Assembly (NCBI RefSeq): GCF_030064125.1
Contig: NZ_CP125957.1
Coordinates: forward strand, 3,658,001 to 3,722,000
DNA length: 64,000 nucleotides
Reading direction: 5' to 3'
DNA from: Pseudomonas sp. G2-4
Lineage (GTDB): Bacteria > Pseudomonadota > Gammaproteobacteria > Pseudomonadales > Pseudomonadaceae
In this document: one piece after another, positions 36,754-45,388 of the stretch
How positions within the stretch are numbered: the stretch's first letter is position 1
Layout of the letters: the number at the start of each line of letters is the position of its first letter
Position numbers and translations under genes: made by a program
Notes under the pieces: model-generated
Seen by the model: only the letters and a program-made list of their open reading frames with translations
What the model was told of the DNA's origin: nothing
Databases searched by the model: none

Positions 36754-39297
36754 ATGGAACTGGCCAGCCTGATCGGGCGCCTCAACCCGGACAACCGTCG
36801 CGCCCTGGAACGGGCCGCGCAACGCTGCATGCAGCGCAGCCATCATTACGTGGAAATCGAACACCTGCTGCTGGAGTTGCTGGACATCGAAGGCGGTGAC
36901 TTCGGCTGCCTGCTGCCGCGCTTCGGCCTGGAACGTGACGCGGTGGCGGCGGAAACCAACAAGGCCCTGGACCTGTTCAAGTCCGGCAGCACCCGCACGC
37001 CCGCCCTGTCGGCGCAGACCATCGGCCTGTTGGAAGACGCCGTGGTCCAGGCCAGTGTGCTGGGCCTGGACAGCATTCGCTCCGGACTGTTGCTGTTGGC
37101 GTTGCTGGACCGTGACGAGCGTCGCAGCCTGCTGCTCAACAGCGCCTCGTCATTGCTGCGCATTCCCCGGGACGCCCTGCGCGCACATTTATTGGAATGG
37201 ACCGAGAGCTCCCGCGAACATGTCGCTGGCGTGCGTGCGGTCAAACCCGGTGAAGCGCCGCAAAAGCAGGACCCAGTACTCGACCAATACACCCAGGACT
37301 TGACCGCCGACGCCCGGGCCGGACGCATCGACCCCATCGTCGGTCGCGACGGGGAGATTCGCCAGTGCATCGATATCCTGCTCCGGCGCCGGCAGAACAA
37401 CCCAATCCTGGTGGGCGCGCCGGGGGTCGGCAAGACCGCCGTGGTGGAAGGCCTGGCCCTGCGCATTGCCGCCGGGGATGTGCCGCCGTCTTTGCAGGAA
37501 GTCACCCTGCGCGTGCTCGATCTCGGCTTGTTGCAGGCCGGCGCGGGGGTCAAAGGCGAGTTCGAACAGCGCCTCAAAGGCGTGATCGACGCGGTCCGCA
37601 GCGCCGAAAAACCGATCATTCTATTCATCGACGAAGCCCACACCCTGATCGGCGCCGGCGGCGCAGAGGGCGGCAGTGACGCCGCCAATCTGCTCAAACC
37701 GGCCCTGGCCCGGGGCGAGCTGCGCACCCTGGCCGCCACCACCTGGCTTGAGTACAAAAAATATTTCGAGAAAGACCCGGCCCTGGCCCGGCGCTTCCAG
37801 TTGGTGCAAGTCGAAGAACCGGACGAACTCACCGCCGTGGAAATGCTCCGTGGCGTGGCAACCAAACTGGAACAGCACCACGGTGTGCAGGTGCTGGACG
37901 CGGCCATCCACGAAGCGGTGAAACTGTCCCACCGCTACATCTCCGGACGCCAGCTGCCGGACAAAGCCATCAGCGTCCTCGACACCGCCTGCGCCCGGGT
38001 CGCCCTCGGCCAGCACGATGTACCGCCCCCCCTGGAAAGCCTGCGCCACCGCCAGAACAGTCTCAAGGACGAAGTCGAACGCCTGCGCCGGGAACAGGCC
38101 ACCGGCCTGGACCATCGCGAACGCATCACCCTGCTGGAAAGCGAATCGACCAACAACGTGCAGGCCATTCGCGAGCTGGAAACCCGCTGGGGCGAAGAGC
38201 GCGAAGCGGTGCGCGAACTGCTCGACACAAGGCGCGAACTGCTGGCCTTGAGCGAACGCGCCGACAGTGAAAAACCCGACACCGAGATCGATAACCGCAT
38301 CGACCACCTGGCCGCCGAATTGTTGCGCCTGGAGGCCGGCCTCGATGCCATTCGCCAGGACGATCCGCTGGTGCCGGAACAGGTGGACAGCAAGACCGTC
38401 GCCGCCGTGATCGCCGGTTGGACCGGCATCCCGGTCGGCAAGATGCTCGCCGACGAAGCCCACGCCGTGCGCACCCTCGGCCAGCGCATGGGCCAGCGAG
38501 TCATGGGCCAAAGCACGGCGCTGAACACCATCGCCCAACGTCTGCAAGCCTACCGCGCCGGCCTCACCGACCCGCAGAAACCGGTCGGGGTGTTCCTGCT
38601 GGTGGGCCCCACCGGCGTGGGCAAGACAGAGACCGCCTACGCCCTGGCCGACGCCTTGTATGGCGGCGAACGCAACCTGATCAGCATCAACCTTTCCGAA
38701 TATCAGGAGGCCCACACCGTCAGCCAACTCAAGGGCGCTCCACCCGGCTACGTCGGCTACGGCAGCGGCGGCGTGCTCACCGAAGCGGTGCGGCGCAAAC
38801 CCTATTCGGTGGTGCTGCTGGATGAAATCGAAAAGGCCCACCCGGATGTGCTCGAGGCGTTTTACAACGTCTTCGACAAAGGCCTGATGGAAGACGGCAC
38901 CGGCCTGGTGGTGGACTTCAAGAACACCGTGATGCTCGCCACCAGCAACGTCGGCGCCGAACTGCTGCTGGACACACCCCCCGCGCAACTGGGCACTGAT
39001 GCCTTCAACGAAGCCTTGCACAAGGTCCTGCTGCAAGCGTTTCGCCCGGCGTTCCTGGCGCGCATGACGGTGGTGGCGTATCGACCGCTGGATGAGGCGA
39101 CGCTGGAGGGGATTGTGCTGGCGAAACTGGAGAAATTACGTGGCCGCTACAAGGCCGCGACCGGTAAGCAATTCGAGTTTGATGCCGGGATCGTCAAGGC
39201 CGTGTTGGCCAAATGCAGCGCGGCTGGAGCACGGGATGTCGAAAATGTGTTGATGACGCAGGTGACCGGGAAGTTGGCGGAGTGGGTGTTGGAGTAA
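36754..39297 (+). CDS. clpV: Type VI secretion sheath-recycling ATPase ClpV (TssH)
   Basis: 847-aa AAA+ unfoldase of the ClpB/ClpV family that disassembles contracted TssBC sheaths. Domain order: N-terminal Clp-N domain (about 1-145), first AAA domain with Walker A GAPGVGKT near residue 224 and Walker B FIDEAH, a coiled-coil middle region at about 430-530, second AAA domain with Walker A GPTGVGKT near residue 618 and Walker B LLDEIEKAHPD, and a C-terminal D2-small domain. All nucleotide motifs look intact. It starts 1 nt after tssG. Confidence 0.96.
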   Translation: MELASLIGRLNPDNRRALERAAQRCMQRSHHYVEIEHLLLELLDIEGGDFGCLLPRFGLERDAVAAETNKALDLFKSGSTRTPALSAQTIGLLEDAVVQASVLGLDSIRSGLLLLALLDRDERRSLLLNSASSLLRIPRDALRAHLLEWTESSREHVAGVRAVKPGEAPQKQDPVLDQYTQDLTADARAGRIDPIVGRDGEIRQCIDILLRRRQNNPILVGAPGVGKTAVVEGLALRIAAGDVPPSLQEVTLRVLDLGLLQAGAGVKGEFEQRLKGVIDAVRSAEKPIILFIDEAHTLIGAGGAEGGSDAANLLKPALARGELRTLAATTWLEYKKYFEKDPALARRFQLVQVEEPDELTAVEMLRGVATKLEQHHGVQVLDAAIHEAVKLSHRYISGRQLPDKAISVLDTACARVALGQHDVPPPLESLRHRQNSLKDEVERLRREQATGLDHRERITLLESESTNNVQAIRELETRWGEEREAVRELLDTRRELLALSERADSEKPDTEIDNRIDHLAAELLRLEAGLDAIRQDDPLVPEQVDSKTVAAVIAGWTGIPVGKMLADEAHAVRTLGQRMGQRVMGQSTALNTIAQRLQAYRAGLTDPQKPVGVFLLVGPTGVGKTETAYALADALYGGERNLISINLSEYQEAHTVSQLKGAPPGYVGYGSGGVLTEAVRRKPYSVVLLDEIEKAHPDVLEAFYNVFDKGLMEDGTGLVVDFKNTVMLATSNVGAELLLDTPPAQLGTDAFNEALHKVLLQAFRPAFLARMTVVAYRPLDEATLEGIVLAKLEKLRGRYKAATGKQFEFDAGIVKAVLAKCSAAGARDVENVLMTQVTGKLAEWVLE

Positions 39298-39353
39298 TAC
39301 TGCTAAACCGGCCGACTTTTACAACAGTTTCTTACTCAGCGGAGACAGGCATC

Positions 39354-39923
39354 ATGACGGAAGGAGACTTTTTGAACGTTGTATTGCAAGCGGCTGGCGT
39401 CCATCCGCAAGACTTCTCCGGCACACCCAGCCAGTTCAATAAAAGCTGGACTTCGAACGGCCCGTGGGAAAGCGCCGCCCAAGTTGAGATTTCCTACCAC
39501 CTCCAACGTGGCTACGGGATCACTGCCAAGGTCAGGGAGATCAGTTACCCCTGGCCTTACAGCGCAGAGAAGGTGGATTTCTATTTCGTTCTTCTGGGCA
39601 AGAGTTATGCAGTGGAAATCAAGGTAGAGAGCACAAACGGAGATTTCGGGGGGGCGAACCTTCAGGAATCCATCACCCGGGATGTCAACAAGCTCCACGG
39701 GTTCAAGGCTGATAATCGCTGGGTCGTTGTCGTCGCTACAAGCCAGAAAAATCGTGAGTTGCTGGACAAGACATTGAACCGTGGTGATTCATGGGTCTTC
39801 GATGCCGAGGGGTCCTTTACCGCTTATCTCTGCAACATAGACACGTACCCTCATGGCCTTCCTATCAGTCGATCGAGCGAATTAAGCGCGCCGTACAATT
39901 TCATCACCACTCATTACAGCTGA
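39354..39923 (+). CDS. Uncharacterised protein with a PD-(D/E)XK nuclease-like motif
   Basis: 189-aa protein between clpV and vgrG. A candidate PD-(D/E)XK active site is visible as D75 (SAEKVDFYFV), E88 and K90 (YAVEIKVES), with Q104 in NLQESITRDVNKL and an acidic residue E39 or E44 in a preceding helix. No signal peptide or membrane segment is seen. Base composition is visibly lower in GC than the neighbouring tss genes, which suggests separate acquisition. The start at 39354 has a GGAG site 9 nt upstream; a longer frame would overlap clpV. It could be a secreted DNase effector, a nuclease unrelated to secretion, or a non-catalytic member of the fold. The function is not established. Confidence 0.75.
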   Translation: MTEGDFLNVVLQAAGVHPQDFSGTPSQFNKSWTSNGPWESAAQVEISYHLQRGYGITAKVREISYPWPYSAEKVDFYFVLLGKSYAVEIKVESTNGDFGGANLQESITRDVNKLHGFKADNRWVVVVATSQKNRELLDKTLNRGDSWVFDAEGSFTAYLCNIDTYPHGLPISRSSELSAPYNFITTHYS

Positions 39924-39958
39924 CGCCTGCGTTTTTCTTGAAGTCGTGAGGACTTTCA

Positions 39959-41968
39959 ATGCCCCGCTCCACCGACAGCAACACCACCCTCTCCCTCACC
40001 GCCGCCTCGCTGTCGGCGCTGTACCCTGATTCGCTGTCCGGCGAAGAAAGCCTCAATGCATTGGGCTCGCACATCCTCAACGGTATCAACGACGGCGCTT
40101 CGTTGACCCTCACCACTGCCGTCGCCAGCCACGTCACCACGACGCTGCACAAGGATGCCCTGCTGCGCCCCATGGATTTTCTGGTGGCCGAAGTCCGCCA
40201 GCTCCCTGCCGATGCCACCGCCGAGCGTTATCAACTCTTGTTGCGGCCATGGCTGTGGTGGCTGAGCCTTGCCAGCAACAACCGGGTGTTCCAGAACCTC
40301 GCCACGTCGGACATCGTCACCACGATTTTCAAGGCCCATGGTTTCACCGACTTCCAGCTCAAACTCACCGGCAGCTACACCCCGCGCGAATACTGCGTGC
40401 AATACGGCGAGACTGATCTGGCGTTCGTCTCGCGTCTGATGGAAGAGGACGGGATCTTCTGGTTCTTCGCCCATGCAGAAGGCACGCACACCCTGGTACT
40501 GGCCGACAGCAACGACGCCTTCGCGCCCATTCCCAATGGGCCGACAGTGAATTATCTCGGGCAAAACATCGGCGGGCGGGAACTGCACGGCATTCGCGCC
40601 GGGCATGTGTGTCTGCAAGCGGTGGCCGGGGTTTATCAGGCAACCGACTACGAATTCACCACGCCGACGACATCGCTCTACAGCCAGGCCGAAGCCGTGG
40701 CCGGGCCGAGTTCGATGTACGAACATCCGGGTGGGTATACCGTCAAGGCTCAAGGCGACGCCTTGACCAAACAGCGGGTGGATGGCTTGCGCAGCCTGGA
40801 GAAGCGTTTTGTCGGCGAGAGCGACTGCCGCTGGTTGGTGCCGGGGTATTGGTTCACCCTCGCCGGCCATGAAGACACGACGCTGAATATCGACTGGCTG
40901 GTGACCTCGGTCAGCCACGAAGCCAGCCATGACAGTTATCGCAACCGCTTCGAAGCGATCCCCAAGGCCACCGCTTATCGACCGGCCCGCATCACGCCAA
41001 AACCACGCATGCACACCCAGACGGCGCTGGTGGTGGGCAAGGCCGGTGAAGAAATCTGGACCGACGAGTACGGGCGGATCAAGTTGCAGTTTCCCTGGGA
41101 CCGCACCGGCAAGAACGACGAAACCTCGTCCTGCTGGGTGCGCGTTGTGTTGCCCTGGAGTGGCAAAGGTTTTGGCATGCAGTTCGTGCCGCGTATCGGC
41201 CAGGAAGTGATCGTGACCTTCATTGACGGCGACCCGGACCGGCCTCTGGTGACCGGTTGCGTCTATAACGGCGACAACGCCCTGCCCTACGCGTTGCCGG
41301 CGAACCAGACCCAGTCCGGGATCAAGACCAATTCATCCAAGGGCAGCGGCGGTTTCAATGAGCTGCGTTTCGAAGACAAGAAGGATGCCGAGGAGGTGTT
41401 TCTCCAGGCCCAGAAGGACTTCAACATCAACGTGCTCAACGACACCACCGCCACCGTCGGCCATGACGAAACCCTCACGGTGCAAAACGCTCGCACCCGC
41501 ACGGTCAAGGAAGGCGACGAGACCATCACCCTGGAGAAGGGCAAACGCAGCGTGACCCTCCAGACCGGCAGCGACAGCCTTGATGTGAAAGACACCCGCA
41601 CCGTCACCGTGGGCTCGGACCAGAACCACAGCACAGGCGGCAACTTCACGCACAAAGTCACCGGCAACTACGACTTGACGGTGGACGGCAACCTGACCAT
41701 CAAGGTCAGCGGCACCCTGACCCTGCAAAGCGGCGGCAGTTTCGCGATCAAGAGCGGCGCGGACCTGGCGGCCCAGGCCAGCACATCGATCAGTCAGAAA
41801 GCCGGCACGGCCCTGAGCAACCAGGCCGGTACGTCGCTGGAAAACAAGGCCGGCACCACCCTGACCAACGATGCCGGTATCAGCCTGGTGAACAAGGCCG
41901 CCGCCGAACAGACCGTAGACGGCGGCGGCATGCTGACGATCAAGGGCGGCCTGGTGAAGGTCAACTGA
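39959..41968 (+). CDS. vgrG: Type VI secretion spike protein VgrG
   Basis: 669-aa spike protein. The N-terminal gp27-like part contains YQLLLRPWLWWLSLASNNRVFQ (key residues RPWLWWLS) and REYCVQYGETDLAFVSRLMEEDGI (key residues YCVQYGETD). The gp5-like OB fold follows (DEYGRIKLQFPWDR, RVVLPWSGKGFGMQFVPRIG). The C-terminus is a beta-helical needle with repeats, ending in short AGTxLxNxAGT units. There is no extra effector domain beyond the needle, so cargo would have to bind the spike or a tip protein. A GAGGA site precedes the ATG. Confidence 0.95.
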   Translation: MPRSTDSNTTLSLTAASLSALYPDSLSGEESLNALGSHILNGINDGASLTLTTAVASHVTTTLHKDALLRPMDFLVAEVRQLPADATAERYQLLLRPWLWWLSLASNNRVFQNLATSDIVTTIFKAHGFTDFQLKLTGSYTPREYCVQYGETDLAFVSRLMEEDGIFWFFAHAEGTHTLVLADSNDAFAPIPNGPTVNYLGQNIGGRELHGIRAGHVCLQAVAGVYQATDYEFTTPTTSLYSQAEAVAGPSSMYEHPGGYTVKAQGDALTKQRVDGLRSLEKRFVGESDCRWLVPGYWFTLAGHEDTTLNIDWLVTSVSHEASHDSYRNRFEAIPKATAYRPARITPKPRMHTQTALVVGKAGEEIWTDEYGRIKLQFPWDRTGKNDETSSCWVRVVLPWSGKGFGMQFVPRIGQEVIVTFIDGDPDRPLVTGCVYNGDNALPYALPANQTQSGIKTNSSKGSGGFNELRFEDKKDAEEVFLQAQKDFNINVLNDTTATVGHDETLTVQNARTRTVKEGDETITLEKGKRSVTLQTGSDSLDVKDTRTVTVGSDQNHSTGGNFTHKVTGNYDLTVDGNLTIKVSGTLTLQSGGSFAIKSGADLAAQASTSISQKAGTALSNQAGTSLENKAGTTLTNDAGISLVNKAAAEQTVDGGGMLTIKGGLVKVN

Positions 41969-41981
41969 CAGGAGCACTGCG

Positions 41982-42524
41982 ATGGCCTCGAAAAGACTGG
42001 ACCTGGAGCGTGACGACAGCCGGCTGAGCGGGCAATTGGTCGATGGCCGGCTCGACGGCGCGTTGCAGATTGAAGAAGCACAACGACCGCAGGCAAAACT
42101 CAACTACAGCCAGGGTGAACTGCAAGGCACCAGCACCCTGTATCACCCCAATGGAAGGGTCTCGGCGGTGTTGCCCTTCGTGAAAGGCAAGTTGCAGGGT
42201 GTGGCGAGCTTTTACGCGGCTGAAGGCGGATTGCAGCGCCAGGCCTCTTACCGCCATGGCTTGTTGCACGGTGAGGCGAACAATTACTTCCCCGACGGGC
42301 AACTGGCCGAAGCCGAGTTCTATCGCGACGGCGTGCGCGACGGTCGCTATCGCCGCCTGCACGCCAATGGCAACCCCGCCGTCGAGGCCCGCTACCTCAA
42401 TGGCCAACTGCTGGAACCGGCCCACGCCTACGCCCAGGACGGCCGCCCGCTGGATGCCGACGGCAAGCCGATCTCCCGGGTGCGCTGGTGGTTCAGGCGC
42501 TGGAATGATCCGGCGCAGGCATAA
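41982..42524 (+). CDS. YwqK/MORN-repeat-like protein downstream of vgrG
   Basis: 180-aa protein made largely of short repeats of the MORN-variant kind (for example GTSTLYHPNGRVSAVLPFVKGKLQG, GEANNYFPDGQLAEAEFYRDG and DGRYRRLHANGNPAVEARYLNGQL; each about 23-24 residues). Such proteins are annotated as YwqK-family antitoxins and are frequent next to secreted toxins. It starts 13 nt after vgrG with an AGGAG site, so it is co-transcribed. An immunity or adaptor role is an inference; no toxin gene is adjacent on this strand. Confidence 0.75.
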   Translation: MASKRLDLERDDSRLSGQLVDGRLDGALQIEEAQRPQAKLNYSQGELQGTSTLYHPNGRVSAVLPFVKGKLQGVASFYAAEGGLQRQASYRHGLLHGEANNYFPDGQLAEAEFYRDGVRDGRYRRLHANGNPAVEARYLNGQLLEPAHAYAQDGRPLDADGKPISRVRWWFRRWNDPAQA

Positions 42525-42547
42525 CTATCGTCTTACCCCCTTCCCCC

Positions 42548-42637
42548 TGTGGGAGCGAGCTTGCTCGCGATGAGGCCGGCACATCCAACATCACCATAAG
42601 CTGACACACCGCTATCGCGAGCAAGCTCGCTCCCACA
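42548..42637. repeat. REP pair (GTGGGAGCGAGC type)
   Basis: TGTGGGAGCGAGCTTGCTCG at 42548 and its inverted copy ending at 42637 flank about 40 nt. It lies between the YwqK-like gene and the convergent PAAR-like gene. Confidence 0.85.
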
Positions 42638-42704
42638 GGGGATTGATGGTGGACCTGAATTTCGCGCTCCCACAGGATCTGTGCAATGCCTGCAAGATTA
42701 CCAG

Positions 42705-43100
42705 TCAGGGAATCAACATCTGCACCTGCCCCGGCACGACGATCTTGATCACTCCGGCCCAGGTGCACATCAAGGTGCTGTTGGCGTCGATGGCCGGCAT
42801 GTTGCCCAGCAACAGGGTCGGCGCGCCGCCGGGGATCCATGGGGTAGCCGTGGCGGGAATGCACGGCATGGGGGTCAGTACGCCCAGCGCTGCCGCAGTC
42901 GCCGCGGCCACGGTCGGGTTCGCCAGGCTCTGGCACATGCCGAAGGTGGTGATGTTCACCAGTGGGATGTGATCCATGATGTTCGCCGCCGGCATCCCGC
43001 CGGTCAGCAAGCGATTGACCGGTAGCACATTGAGCACCGCCGGGGCCGCGCCAAAGCTGCATTGCAAAGTTGCGGTGCCACAGACTTGCGGGCATCCCAT
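42705..43100 (-). CDS. DUF4280 PAAR-like spike-tip protein
   Basis: 131-aa protein of the DUF4280 family, PAAR-like tips that sit on VgrG. Family pattern: MGCPQVCGTATLQCSFGAAP at the start, PAANIMDHIPLVNI in the middle, GVLTPMPCIPATATPWIPG, and a C-terminal LMCTWAGVIKIVVPGQ. Several cysteines (residues about 3, 7, 14) are conserved-looking. The start at 43100 has an AGGGAG site. It is encoded opposite to vgrG and has no C-terminal toxin domain. Confidence 0.85.
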   Translation of the reverse strand: MGCPQVCGTATLQCSFGAAPAVLNVLPVNRLLTGGMPAANIMDHIPLVNITTFGMCQSLANPTVAAATAAALGVLTPMPCIPATATPWIPGGAPTLLLGNMPAIDANSTLMCTWAGVIKIVVPGQVQMLIP

Positions 43101-43297
43101 CGCGGTTGCTCCCTGAAAGCGACAGACCCTCAAACCTTAGCCCGTGCACGGCCACCGCGCACGCCCGCGTGCATCAGGCCCGCTGATTATCCGGCAACAC
43201 GCTAACCTATAAGACCCGGGCGTGCTTGTGACGCCTCCCACGCGCCATTAGATTAGCCAATGATCGATGGCCTCCAAAATAAGCAGAAGGGATAAGC

Positions 43298-44365
43298 ATG
43301 GCGTTTACTGATCAGTCCACCCGGGTGCGCGACGGTGAAGAACTCGACGCCAACCTGATCGACCCGTACCTCAAGGCCCACATTCCAGGCCTCGTCGGCA
43401 TGCCACGGATCAGCCAGTTTCCCGGGGGCGCGTCGAACCTGACCTATCTGCTGGAGTACCCCGAACAGGAGTTCGTCCTGCGCCGTCCGCCGTTCGGCCA
43501 CAAGGCCAAGTCCGCCCACGACATGGGCCGCGAATTCCGCATCCTCAATCAACTGCGCGAGGCTTTCCCCTACTGCCCGAAAGCCTACGTGCACTGCACC
43601 GACGAGTCGGTGATGGGTGCGGAGTTCTACGTGATGGAACGGGTCAAGGGCATCATCCTGCGCTCCGAACTGCCGCCGGAACTGGGCTTCGATGCCGCCC
43701 GCACCGAAGCGCTGTGCAAGAGCTTCATCGACAGGCTCGTCGAATTGCATCAGGTCGACTATAACGCCTGCGGCCTTAGCGACCTGGGCAAGCCCGAAGG
43801 CTACGTGGCCCGGCAGATCCGTGGCTGGAGCGATCGCTACGAAAAAGCCCTGACCCCCGATGCGCCGAAATGGGAGGCGGTCAAGGCCTGGCTCAACGAC
43901 AAGATGCCCGCCGATCATCCTACGTCGAGCATCGTCCACAACGACTACCGTTTCGACAATGTCATCCTCGATCCGGAGAACCCGATGCAGATCATCGGCG
44001 TGCTGGACTGGGAACTGACCACCCTCGGCGATCCGTTGATGGACTTGGGCAATAGCCTCGCCTACTGGATCGAGGCCGGCGACCCGGCACCGGTGCAATT
44101 GATGCGCCGCCAGCCCAGCCATGCGCCTGGCATGCTGACCCGCCGCGAGTTCGTCGATTACTACGCCGAGCGCGCCGGGATCCGCATCGACAACTTCGAT
44201 TTCTATTACACCTACGGCCTGTTCCGCCTGGCCGGCATCGTCCAGCAGATCTACTACCGCTTCTTCCACGGCCAGACCCAGGACAAACGCTTCGCGCAGT
44301 TCGTTCAGATGAACCAACTGCTGGAGCAGATGAGCCTGCAGGTCATCGACAAATCCACGCTCTGA
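43298..44365 (+). CDS. Phosphotransferase family protein (APH fold, ACAD10/11-like)
   Basis: 355-aa protein kinase-like (aminoglycoside phosphotransferase, APH) enzyme. The catalytic loop is HNDYRFDNVILD (Brenner H-x-D-x4-N motif) and the metal-binding motif is GVLDWE. Bacterial homologues resemble the kinase domain of ACAD10/ACAD11 proteins and often sit beside acyl-CoA dehydrogenases or SDR genes, suggesting a role in the breakdown of hydroxylated acids; that is inference. It has an AGAAGGGA site and is followed after 24 nt by an SDR gene on the same strand. It is not likely to be an antibiotic-resistance gene. Confidence 0.87.
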   Translation: MAFTDQSTRVRDGEELDANLIDPYLKAHIPGLVGMPRISQFPGGASNLTYLLEYPEQEFVLRRPPFGHKAKSAHDMGREFRILNQLREAFPYCPKAYVHCTDESVMGAEFYVMERVKGIILRSELPPELGFDAARTEALCKSFIDRLVELHQVDYNACGLSDLGKPEGYVARQIRGWSDRYEKALTPDAPKWEAVKAWLNDKMPADHPTSSIVHNDYRFDNVILDPENPMQIIGVLDWELTTLGDPLMDLGNSLAYWIEAGDPAPVQLMRRQPSHAPGMLTRREFVDYYAERAGIRIDNFDFYYTYGLFRLAGIVQQIYYRFFHGQTQDKRFAQFVQMNQLLEQMSLQVIDKSTL

Positions 44366-44389
44366 GCGCACCTATAACAAGGAAACAGC

Positions 44390-45157
44390 ATGTCCAAGAC
44401 CCAGTTGTTCGACCTCGACGGTAAAATCGCTTTTGTTTCCGGCGCCAGCCGCGGCATCGGCGAAGCCATCGCCAAATTGCTGGCCCAGCAAGGTGCCCAT
44501 GTGATTGTGTCCAGCCGCAAGCTCGACGGTTGCCAGCATGTGGCCGACGCCATCATCGCCGCCGGCGGCAAGGCCACCGCCATCGCTTGCCACATCGGGG
44601 AAATGGAGCAGATCAGCCAGGTGTTCGCTGGCATCCGCGAACAGTTCGGGCGCCTGGATATCCTGGTGAATAACGCTGCCACCAACCCGCAATTCTGCAA
44701 CGTCCTGGACACCGACCTGGGCGCATTCCAGAAAACCGTGGACGTGAACATTCGCGGCTATTTCTTCATGTCGGTGGAAGCCGGCAAGCTGATGCGCGAG
44801 AACGGCGGCGGCAGCATCATCAACGTGGCGTCGATCAATGGCATCTCGCCGGGGATCTTCCAGGGCATCTATTCGGTGACCAAGGCCGCGGTAATCAACA
44901 TGACCAAGGTCTTCGCCAAGGAATGCGCGCAGTTCGGCATTCGCTGCAACGCCTTGCTGCCGGGCCTGACCGACACCAAGTTCGCCTCGGCGCTGGTCAA
45001 GAACGACGCCATCCTGAAAACCGCCCTGGCGCAGATCCCCCTCAAGCGCGTGGCCGACCCGAGCGAAATGGCCGGCGCGGTGTTGTACCTGGCCAGTGAT
45101 GCGTCGAGCTACACCACGGGTGTGGCGCTGAATGTGGATGGTGGGTTCTTGTCCTGA
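44390..45157 (+). CDS. Short-chain dehydrogenase/reductase (SDR family)
   Basis: 255-aa classical SDR. The cofactor motif is SGASRGIGEAIA (about residues 18-29), NNAA is near residue 91, the catalytic serine is in NVASINGIS, and Y-x3-K appears as YSVTKAAV. The C-terminal VDGGFLS ending is typical. It is read with the upstream phosphotransferase-family gene (24-nt gap) and has an AAGGA-like site. The substrate is not known. Confidence 0.9.
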   Translation: MSKTQLFDLDGKIAFVSGASRGIGEAIAKLLAQQGAHVIVSSRKLDGCQHVADAIIAAGGKATAIACHIGEMEQISQVFAGIREQFGRLDILVNNAATNPQFCNVLDTDLGAFQKTVDVNIRGYFFMSVEAGKLMRENGGGSIINVASINGISPGIFQGIYSVTKAAVINMTKVFAKECAQFGIRCNALLPGLTDTKFASALVKNDAILKTALAQIPLKRVADPSEMAGAVLYLASDASSYTTGVALNVDGGFLS

Positions 45158-45190
45158 GAATGAACGCCATGGCAGACCTATGAGAAACCC

Positions 45191-45278
45191 TGTGGGAGCG
45201 AGCTTGCTCGCGATGGCATTGCATCAGTCAAACCGGTACTGCTGACCCACCGCTATCGCGAGCAAGCTCGCTCCCACA
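45191..45278. repeat. REP pair (GTGGGAGCGAGC type)
   Basis: TGTGGGAGCGAGCTTGCTCG and its inverted copy flank a spacer of about 40 nt just after the SDR gene. Confidence 0.85.
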
Positions 45279-45303
45279 AGGGATCCTCTGTGATCGCACA
45301 AAT

Positions 45304-45350
45304 GAATATTTATTCCAACATTTGCAATTAGCGAATATTTATTCCATAAA
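45304..45350 (+). promoter_or_regulatory. Two-operator promoter of the Gfo/Idh/MocA gene
   Basis: The 14-bp sequence GAATATTTATTCCA occurs twice, at 45304-45317 and 45333-45346 (29 bp apart). Its core is an inverted repeat GAATA-TT-TATTC. TTGCAA (45322-45327) and CATAAA (45345-45350) form a -35/-10 pair with 17-nt spacing, so the second site overlaps the promoter core, as expected for a repressor operator. Confidence 0.65.
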
Positions 45351-45351
45351 T

Positions 45352-45381
45352 AGCCCTTCTGAAATAAAAATTCAAAGGGCT
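45352..45381 (+). promoter_or_regulatory. Leader hairpin that includes the ribosome-binding site of the Gfo/Idh/MocA gene
   Basis: AGCCCTT (45352-45358) pairs with AAGGGCT (45375-45381). The inner GAA/TTC pairing extends the stem across an A-rich loop. The AAGGG in the 3' arm is the probable ribosome-binding site, 9 nt before the ATG at 45389. Confidence 0.5.
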
Positions 45382-45388
45382 CTTTCTC

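Noticed and set aside
43298..44365. Aminoglycoside-resistance phosphotransferase
   Set aside because: The fold is shared, but length, SDR neighbour and overall resemblance fit the ACAD10/11-like metabolic group and not resistance enzymes.
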